DNA of 64,000 nt from an uncultured Lachnospiraceae bacterium. GTDB lineage: Bacteria > Bacillota > Clostridia > Lachnospirales > Lachnospiraceae. Of this stretch, positions 57,729 through 64,000 are shown piece after piece. The DNA is taken from positions 1 to 64,000 of the forward strand of contig CAMVGV010000003.1 in assembly GCA_947167135.1 (NCBI GenBank), written 5' to 3'. Every line of letters starts with the position of its first letter. Position 1 is the stretch's first letter. The notes beneath the pieces are model-generated. The model saw only the letters and a program-made list of their open reading frames with translations. It made no database searches and had not been told where the DNA came from. The translations under genes and the position numbers were made by a program.

Positions 57729-57777
57729 ATTGAATCCGTACACATCCAGAAAAACCACACAAATTCACAGAAATATC

Positions 57778-57806
57778 TTGACAACCCACAAAACCCAAAC
57801 TATAAT
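57778..57806 (+). promoter_or_regulatory. Perfect-consensus sigma-A promoter for the GRE operon
   Basis: TTGACA - 17 nt - TATAAT. Confidence 0.8.
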
Positions 57807-57847
57807 CCAAAATAAGTCAAACTCGTTAATGGATATACCAGCTTATC

Positions 57848-57892
57848 TAAGGAGCTGTTCATAAATAACTTTACAGTATGAACAGATTCTTA
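57848..57892. repeat. Palindromic repeat in the GRE leader (copy 2, inverted relative to the dapA copy)
   Basis: taaggagctgttcataaataactttacagtatgaacagattctta. Confidence 0.85.
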
Positions 57893-57915
57893 GCACATAA
57901 AGGACGGACAGGATT

Positions 57916-60447
57916 ATGGAAAGATTCAATACCGTACGTACAAAAAAATCTCCGCGGATAGACGGGCTTATTAAGGATCTGTACGCGAAAATGCCTGAAG
58001 TGGAGGCGGCGAGGGCGATCCTTATAACGGAGAGCTATAAGGAAACGGAAAACGAGCCAATGGTAATGAGAAGAGCCCATGCCTTTGAGCACATACTGGA
58101 TAATATCCCGATCGTGATAAGGGATAATGAGCTTATCGTGGGCTCCACAACCCTTGCACCGAGGGGATGCCAGACCTATCCGGAGTTTTCCTATGCCTGG
58201 CTTGAGCCGGAGTTTGAGACTCTGGACAAGAGAGAGGCGGATCCCTTTTATATTTCCGATGAGACGAAGGAAGCTTTGAGGAAGGTCCATCCCTACTGGA
58301 AGGGAAAGACCTCAAGCGAGCTTGCGGAATACTTTATGACGGATGAAACAAAGACGGCTATACGGCACAATGTCTTCACAACGGGAAACTACTACTATAA
58401 CGGTGTCGGTCATATTACCGTTAAGTACTGGGAGATAATTGAAAAGGGATTTGAAGGAAAGATAAGGGAGATAGAAGAGGAGCTTTCGAATTGCAGGATA
58501 ACCGACGGGAATTACTGTGAAAAGCACTATCTCCTTGAAGCTATGATAATAAGCTGCCGTGCCGTTATACGTTATGCGGAGAGATATGCGGCCCTTGCGG
58601 ATAAAATGGCAGAAGGCGAAAGGGATCCGAAGAGAAAAGAGGAACTCCGCCTTATCGCAGCCAACTGCAGGAATGTTCCCCGTAAGGGCGCCGGAAGCTT
58701 TTATGAGGCCTGCCAGACCTTCTGGTTTTTGCAGCAGCTTATCCAGCTGGAATCATCCGGACATTCCATCTCCCCGGGAAGATTCGACCAGTATATGTAT
58801 CCCTATTACAAAAAGGATATCGAGAGCGGAAGGATAACCAGGGATCAGGCACAGGAATATCTTGACTGTGTATGGGTTAAGTTCAATGACCTTAATAAGT
58901 GCCGGGACGAGGCATCGGCAAAGGGCTTTGCGGGCTACTCCCTGTTCCAGAACCTGACTGTCGGAGGAATGGGAGTTGACGGAAAGGACGCCACGAACGA
59001 CCTGACCTTAATGTGCATATGGGCGGAGGATGATGTGCATCTGCCCGCGCCTTCATTGTCTTTAAGGGTATGGAACCTTACCCCCGCGAAGGTTATGAGG
59101 GAGGCTGCAGCCCTCACCCGTACAGGGATGGGCATGCCTGCATACTATAATGACGAGGTCATAATCCCGTCGATGATGGCAAGAGGTATAAGTGAAGAGG
59201 ATGCAAGAGACTATGATGTCATAGGCTGCGTGGAGCCGCAGAAGGGCGGGAAGACCATGGGCTGGCATGATGCTGCCTTCTTTAATATGTGCAGACCTCT
59301 GGAATTTGTTTTTTCAAACGGATATGAGAACGGGGAAAGGGTAAGCATTCAGACCGGAGAGCTGTCTGAACTCAAGACCTTTGAAGATTTCTGGAATGCC
59401 TACAAGAAGCAGATGGAGTATCAGATCGAGCTTCTTGTCAATTCCGATAATTCCATAGACAGGGCACACGCGGAGAGAGTTCCCCTTCCCTGGCTTTCCT
59501 GTATGGTGGATGACTGCATTAAAAGAGGCCTTACCACTGAGCAGGGCGGTGCAGTCTACAATTTCACAGGTCCGCAGTGCTTCGGCATAGCGAATGCGGC
59601 CGATTCCCTCTATGCCGTGAGGGAGCTTGTGTACAACAGGCATTACATCACCCTTGAGGAGTACAGACGCGCAATGATGCTGAATTTCGGAAAGGGTCTG
59701 GACAGTGTGTCTGCTGCGAATATCGCCTCTGCCGTAGCGAGAAAGCTTACGGAAGAGGGAAGAGAGCTTGATGAAAATGACATTGCCCTGATAATCGCCA
59801 ATGTGCAGAACTCCGTAAGCGATGAGGACAGAAAGAGATTTGACGATCTTCTGAAGGAGATAGATGCACTGCCGAAGTACGGAAATGACATAGAAGAAGT
59901 GGACTTCTTTGCGAGAGAAACCGCATATCTCTACACGAAGCCCTTAAACAGATATAAGAATCCCAGAGGAGGCGTGTACCAGGCGGGTATCTATCCTGTG
60001 TCTGCAAATGTTCCCTTAGGTGAACAGACCGGAGCCACGCCGGACGGAAGACTTGCTCATACTCCTGTTGCGGACGGAATAGGACCGATGGCCGGAAGGG
60101 ATACCAACGGCCCTACAGCCACAGCCAATTCCGTTGCCCGTATAGACCACGGCATAGCATCCAACGGAACGCTTCTGAACCAGAAATTCCATCCCTCTGC
60201 CCTTCAGGGGGAGAAGGGGCTTTCGGATTTCGGAAATCTCATAAGGACCTATTTTGACAATAAGGGCATGCATATGCAGTTTAACGTTATCGACCGTGAA
60301 ACTCTTCTTGATGCACAGAAAAACCCGGATAAATACAGGGCTCTGGTTGTGAGGGTTGCAGGGTATTCCGCCCTGTTTACCACGCTGTCGAAGAATCTGC
60401 AGGACGATATCATCAGGCGTACAGAGCAGACAGCCTTGCTGGAGTAA
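57916..60447 (+). CDS. Glycyl radical enzyme, B12-independent propanediol/glycerol dehydratase class
   Basis: DYDVIGCVEPQKGGKTMGW (active-site Cys region), VVRVAGYSALFTTLSKNLQDDII (glycyl radical motif). Confidence 0.9.
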   Translation: MERFNTVRTKKSPRIDGLIKDLYAKMPEVEAARAILITESYKETENEPMVMRRAHAFEHILDNIPIVIRDNELIVGSTTLAPRGCQTYPEFSYAWLEPEFETLDKREADPFYISDETKEALRKVHPYWKGKTSSELAEYFMTDETKTAIRHNVFTTGNYYYNGVGHITVKYWEIIEKGFEGKIREIEEELSNCRITDGNYCEKHYLLEAMIISCRAVIRYAERYAALADKMAEGERDPKRKEELRLIAANCRNVPRKGAGSFYEACQTFWFLQQLIQLESSGHSISPGRFDQYMYPYYKKDIESGRITRDQAQEYLDCVWVKFNDLNKCRDEASAKGFAGYSLFQNLTVGGMGVDGKDATNDLTLMCIWAEDDVHLPAPSLSLRVWNLTPAKVMREAAALTRTGMGMPAYYNDEVIIPSMMARGISEEDARDYDVIGCVEPQKGGKTMGWHDAAFFNMCRPLEFVFSNGYENGERVSIQTGELSELKTFEDFWNAYKKQMEYQIELLVNSDNSIDRAHAERVPLPWLSCMVDDCIKRGLTTEQGGAVYNFTGPQCFGIANAADSLYAVRELVYNRHYITLEEYRRAMMLNFGKGLDSVSAANIASAVARKLTEEGRELDENDIALIIANVQNSVSDEDRKRFDDLLKEIDALPKYGNDIEEVDFFARETAYLYTKPLNRYKNPRGGVYQAGIYPVSANVPLGEQTGATPDGRLAHTPVADGIGPMAGRDTNGPTATANSVARIDHGIASNGTLLNQKFHPSALQGEKGLSDFGNLIRTYFDNKGMHMQFNVIDRETLLDAQKNPDKYRALVVRVAGYSALFTTLSKNLQDDIIRRTEQTALLE

Positions 60448-60542
60448 GTTCGTCAGATACCGATAGAACGGATGCAATGCTGTTAAGTCAGTGTTTTTTT
60501 GAGAGAAGTCGCGATTGGAACAGAGACTGAGAGATAAGTTAT

Positions 60543-61343
60543 ATGGAAATGATGGATTATCTTGATACAAAGGGAAGGATATTTGATATACAGAGATATT
60601 CCGTACATGACGGGCGCGGCATAAGAACCATAGTGTTCCTTAAGGGCTGCATATTCCGCTGCCGCTGGTGCTGCAACCCGGAGTCCCAGTCCTATGAGAC
60701 GGAGGAGATGAAAACTCCCGACGGGAAGATAAAGACTGTCGGAAAGGATGTGACAGTACGGGAGGTAATGGAGACCGTTGATAAGGACAGAAGATACTAC
60801 TACCGGAGCGGAGGGGGATTAACCCTTTCCGGAGGGGAAAGCCTTCTGCAGCCTGAGTTTGCAAGGGATCTTTTCCGGGCAGCAAAGGACCGGGGTTATT
60901 CCACGGCTCTTGAAAGCATGGCAAATGTTGATTACGGCAGGATCGAGATGGTCCTCCCCTTTCTGGATCAGTATCTTATGGATATAAAGCATATGGACGG
61001 GAGGAAGCATAAGGAATTTACGGGGAGTGAAAACGGCCTGGCTCTGGAAAACGCGAAGAAGGTCGCGGCGGACGGCCGTACAGAGCTTATCATAAGGACT
61101 CCGGTTATCCCGGGTTTTAATGATGAACCACGGGAAATAGAGGCTATAGCACGTTTTGCGTCATCACTTCCGGGAGTGAGGCTTATGCACATACTTCCCT
61201 ATCACAGGCTGGGATATGACAAATACGTGGGTCTCGGGCGTGAATACGCCATGGGTGATGTTCTTCCTCCAAATCAACAAAAAATGACAGAATTAAAAAA
61301 TGTTGTTGAGAAATGTGGCATTGAATGTATCATAGGTGGATGA
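60543..61343 (+). CDS. Radical SAM glycyl-radical-enzyme activase
   Basis: SVHDGRGIRTIVFLKGCIFRCRWCCNPESQ (CX3CX2C), GGGLTLSGGESLLQ; no 8-Cys ferredoxin insert. Confidence 0.9.
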   Translation: MEMMDYLDTKGRIFDIQRYSVHDGRGIRTIVFLKGCIFRCRWCCNPESQSYETEEMKTPDGKIKTVGKDVTVREVMETVDKDRRYYYRSGGGLTLSGGESLLQPEFARDLFRAAKDRGYSTALESMANVDYGRIEMVLPFLDQYLMDIKHMDGRKHKEFTGSENGLALENAKKVAADGRTELIIRTPVIPGFNDEPREIEAIARFASSLPGVRLMHILPYHRLGYDKYVGLGREYAMGDVLPPNQQKMTELKNVVEKCGIECIIGG

Positions 61344-61354
61344 TTTTTTAAAAA

Positions 61355-61397
61355 CAACATAAATAATGTTGACAAATGTGGTTTTGCTGTCTATAAT
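61355..61397 (+). promoter_or_regulatory. Perfect-consensus internal promoter with operator-like palindrome over the -35
   Basis: CAACAT aaata ATGTTG (61355-61371); TTGACA (61369-61374) - 17 nt - TATAAT (61392-61397). Confidence 0.75.
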
Positions 61398-61505
61398 CGG
61401 TCATAAAGCAACAAATATCAACAAACATGGCCATAAAAGACAGATAAACAGGCAGCAGACGGCATAATGATTTTGCATACTTGGATCTTAAGGAGGTTAG
61501 AAATT

Positions 61506-62318
61506 ATGCAGAACGAGTACGAGATCAAGAAACAGATCCTGGACATAGGAAAGAGGATCTACAACAGGGGGATGGTCGCAGCAAACGACGGTAATATTTC
61601 CGTTAAGTTAAACGACCATGAATTTCTCTGCACACCTACGGGCGTTTCCAAGGGCTTTATGACTCCGGAAATGATCTGTAAGGTAAATGAGAAGGGAGAG
61701 GTTATTCAGGCAACCGCTCCTTACCGTCCTTCATCGGAAATAAAGATGCATATGAGGGTTTATGAGAAGAGACCTGATGTGGGAGCCGTGGTACACGCTC
61801 ATCCCACCTTTGCAACAAGCTTTGCGATCGCAGGAATCCCTCTTACCCAGCCCATTATGCCGGAGGCCGTTATCTCTCTCGGATGCGTTCCCATTGCAAA
61901 GTACGGTACACCTTCCACAAACGAGATACCCGATGCGGTTGAGGAATATCTTCCCTACTTTGACGCGGTTCTTCTTGAGAGCCACGGAGCTCTTTCTTAT
62001 TCGGTGGATCTCACCCAGGCATATTACAAGATGGAGTCGCTGGAATTCTATGCAGAGCTCCTCTACAAGTCAAGAATGCTCGGCGGTCCCAAGGAATTCG
62101 ACCAGAAGACTGTGGAAAAGCTCTATGAGATCAGGAGAAAGATGGGACTTCCCGGAAAGCATCCCGCAAATCTCTGCCAGAACAAGGGAGGCAGCAACTG
62201 CCATAACTGCGGAAACGGCTGCGGCAGTGTTTCCACGGGAGGAAGCAGCGAAGCAAATACGGATCCCGCTCTTATCGCAGAGATAACCAGAAAAGTTATG
62301 GAACAGCTTAACAAATAA
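61506..62318 (+). CDS. Class II aldolase (L-fuculose/rhamnulose-phosphate aldolase-like) with C-terminal encapsulation peptide
   Basis: NDGNISVKLNDHEFLCTPTGVSKG, VVHAHPTFATSFA, LLESHGALS; C-terminal ALIAEITRKVMEQLNK. SD aaggagg before ATG 61506. Confidence 0.88.
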   Translation: MQNEYEIKKQILDIGKRIYNRGMVAANDGNISVKLNDHEFLCTPTGVSKGFMTPEMICKVNEKGEVIQATAPYRPSSEIKMHMRVYEKRPDVGAVVHAHPTFATSFAIAGIPLTQPIMPEAVISLGCVPIAKYGTPSTNEIPDAVEEYLPYFDAVLLESHGALSYSVDLTQAYYKMESLEFYAELLYKSRMLGGPKEFDQKTVEKLYEIRRKMGLPGKHPANLCQNKGGSNCHNCGNGCGSVSTGGSSEANTDPALIAEITRKVMEQLNK

Positions 62319-62358
62319 AAAATTCATACTTTAAGAGGAAAAGCTGTAGAAAGGAAGC

Positions 62359-63753
62359 ATGATGGCAGTAGATGAAAGACTGGTCCAGAGCATTGTGCGC
62401 GAGGTAGTGCAGAAGATGCAGTGTTCCGGCGGCGTCAGCGGAATGCACGGGGTGTTTAAGGATATGAATCAGTGCATAGCGGCCGCAAAGGAAGCGGAAA
62501 AAGAGGTGCGCATCCTCCCCATGGACCGGAGAGAAAAGATCATTTCCATTATCAGAAGAAAGATAAGGGAAAACGCTGAGACACTTGCCCGTATGGGAGT
62601 TGAAGAAACAGGAATGGGCAATGTGGGAGACAAGATACTAAAGCACCACCTGGTTGCCGACAAGTGCCCGGGAACGGAGGATATCTACACAACCGCCTGG
62701 AGCGGTGACAGGGGACTTACCCTTACGGAGCTCGGTCCCTTCGGGGTGATAGGCTCCATTACCCCCTGTACAAATCCCTCGGAAACGGTGCTCTGCAATG
62801 TGATAGGGATGCTGGCAGCGGGAAATACGGTGGTATTTAACCCTCATCCCAAGGCGGTGAAGACATCTCTTTTCGCTATGAACCTCTGCAATGAGGCATC
62901 GATTGAGGGAGGCGGCCCGGACAATATTGCCTGCGCCTGCGAAAAGCCCACCCTTGAAACCAGCGAGATCATGATGAAGCACCCGGATATCTCACTACTG
63001 GTTGCAACAGGAGGACCCGGAGTGGTTACCGCGGTTCTTTCCTCAGGAAAAAGAGGAATAGGAGCGGGAGCCGGAAATCCGCCGGCACTGGTGGACGAGA
63101 CTGCGGATATAGCTCACGCCGCGGAATGCATAGTAAACGGCTGCACCTTTGACAATAACCTTCCCTGCATAGCGGAAAAAGAGGTTGTGTGCGTGGAATC
63201 GGTTGCCGACGAGCTTATGCATTATATGGTAAATGAGCAGGGCTGCTACCTTGCAAACGAATCCGAGCAGCAGGCACTCATAAAGAGAGTCATCGACGAA
63301 AAGGGAGCCCCCAAGAGAGACTGTGTAGGAAAGAGCGCAAAGGTACTGCTCCAGTATATCGGAGTGAACGTACCCGATAATATCCGCTGCATAACCTTCT
63401 TCGGGAAAAAGGAAAACCCCTTAATAAGTACGGAGCTTATGATGCCGATCCTCGGAGTAGTGAGGGCAAAAGATTTTGATGACGCAGTCGAGCAGTCGGT
63501 ATGGCTTGAGCACGGAAACAGGCATTCGGCCCATATCCATTCAAAGAACGTGGACAGGATAACCACTTATGCCAGAGCCATTGATACGGCAATAGTTGTA
63601 AAGAACGGTCCGAGCTACACATCCCTTGGCTTCGGGGGAGAGGGCTTCAATACCTTTACCATAGCAAGCAGAACAGGTGAGGGACTGACCAGCGCATCCA
63701 CATTCGCAAAGAGAAGAAGATGCGTAATGATAGACAGTCTCTGCATCAGATAA
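62359..63753 (+). CDS. CoA-acylating aldehyde dehydrogenase (PduP-like) with N-terminal encapsulation peptide
   Basis: DERLVQSIVREVVQKMQ; PFGVIGSITPCTNPSETV; GCTFDNNLPCIAEKEVV. Confidence 0.92.
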   Translation: MMAVDERLVQSIVREVVQKMQCSGGVSGMHGVFKDMNQCIAAAKEAEKEVRILPMDRREKIISIIRRKIRENAETLARMGVEETGMGNVGDKILKHHLVADKCPGTEDIYTTAWSGDRGLTLTELGPFGVIGSITPCTNPSETVLCNVIGMLAAGNTVVFNPHPKAVKTSLFAMNLCNEASIEGGGPDNIACACEKPTLETSEIMMKHPDISLLVATGGPGVVTAVLSSGKRGIGAGAGNPPALVDETADIAHAAECIVNGCTFDNNLPCIAEKEVVCVESVADELMHYMVNEQGCYLANESEQQALIKRVIDEKGAPKRDCVGKSAKVLLQYIGVNVPDNIRCITFFGKKENPLISTELMMPILGVVRAKDFDDAVEQSVWLEHGNRHSAHIHSKNVDRITTYARAIDTAIVVKNGPSYTSLGFGGEGFNTFTIASRTGEGLTSASTFAKRRRCVMIDSLCIR

Positions 63754-63764
63754 GGCAGGTTGAT

Positions 63765-64000
63765 ATGACAGTAAATTCAAATGATATAGAAGCGATAGTC
63801 CGTGAAGTACTGAACAGCATGGACGGAAAGGGAAGCCCTGCGGCGGCTGCAGATACCGGAAGAACGGCGTATGATATACCTTCCACCGCGCACTGTGCTT
63901 TCTTAACAGACTTAAAGCACTTTGAGATAAAGGAATTTCCGATGCCCGAGGTTGGTGACGACGAGATCCTTGTGAAGGTTGAAGGCACCGGAATCTGCGG
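63765..64000 (+). CDS. Zinc-type alcohol dehydrogenase, N-terminal fragment (truncated by window) with encapsulation-like peptide
   Basis: DIEAIVREVLNSM helix then EFPMPEVGDDEILVKVEGTGICG (MDR/GroES-like start). Confidence 0.75.
   Translation, partial: MTVNSNDIEAIVREVLNSMDGKGSPAAAADTGRTAYDIPSTAHCAFLTDLKHFEIKEFPMPEVGDDEILVKVEGTGIC

Overview
The window reads as a chromosomal segment from a Lachnospiraceae-like Firmicute (taxonomic placement is inference from protein style). I found no transposases, phage genes, rRNA, tRNA or CRISPR arrays. Main content, left to right: (1) a noncoding left edge with nested hairpins and an intrinsic terminator; (2) a lipoprotein, an L,D-transpeptidase and a VOC protein, then a tight three-gene cassette of GLUG/coiled-coil surface protein, MMPL/RND transporter and paralogous GLUG/coiled-coil surface protein; (3) a GH94 phosphorylase on the minus strand with a promoter and a LacI-like operator; (4) a 3,950-aa Cna-B-type adhesin with a non-LPXTG C-terminus, coupled to a class B sortase and preceded by two promoter/terminator units; (5) housekeeping genes (THUMP methyltransferase, amidase, RdgB, YfcE, GlnRS, DUF2225, PpiC, CIRCE-controlled HtpG, PBP1A, CobO, OGG, DapA, DapB, eukaryotic-type HisA, TypA, TrkH/TrkA, DegV, MecA, GalK, CorC, ParA); (6) the left end of a glycyl-radical-enzyme microcompartment locus (GRE diol dehydratase, activase, fuculose-P aldolase, PduP-like ALDH, start of an ADH), probably fucose/rhamnose-type, running off the right edge. 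The least explained material is intergenic: a dispersed GCGAAGCGAAG hairpin family whose arms are tandemly amplified next to stop codons, a 200-nt MITE-like element, a 175-nt nested inverted repeat, and a dapA leader with mutually exclusive pairings over the Shine-Dalgarno. All calls come from reading sequence and motifs. No database search was run.
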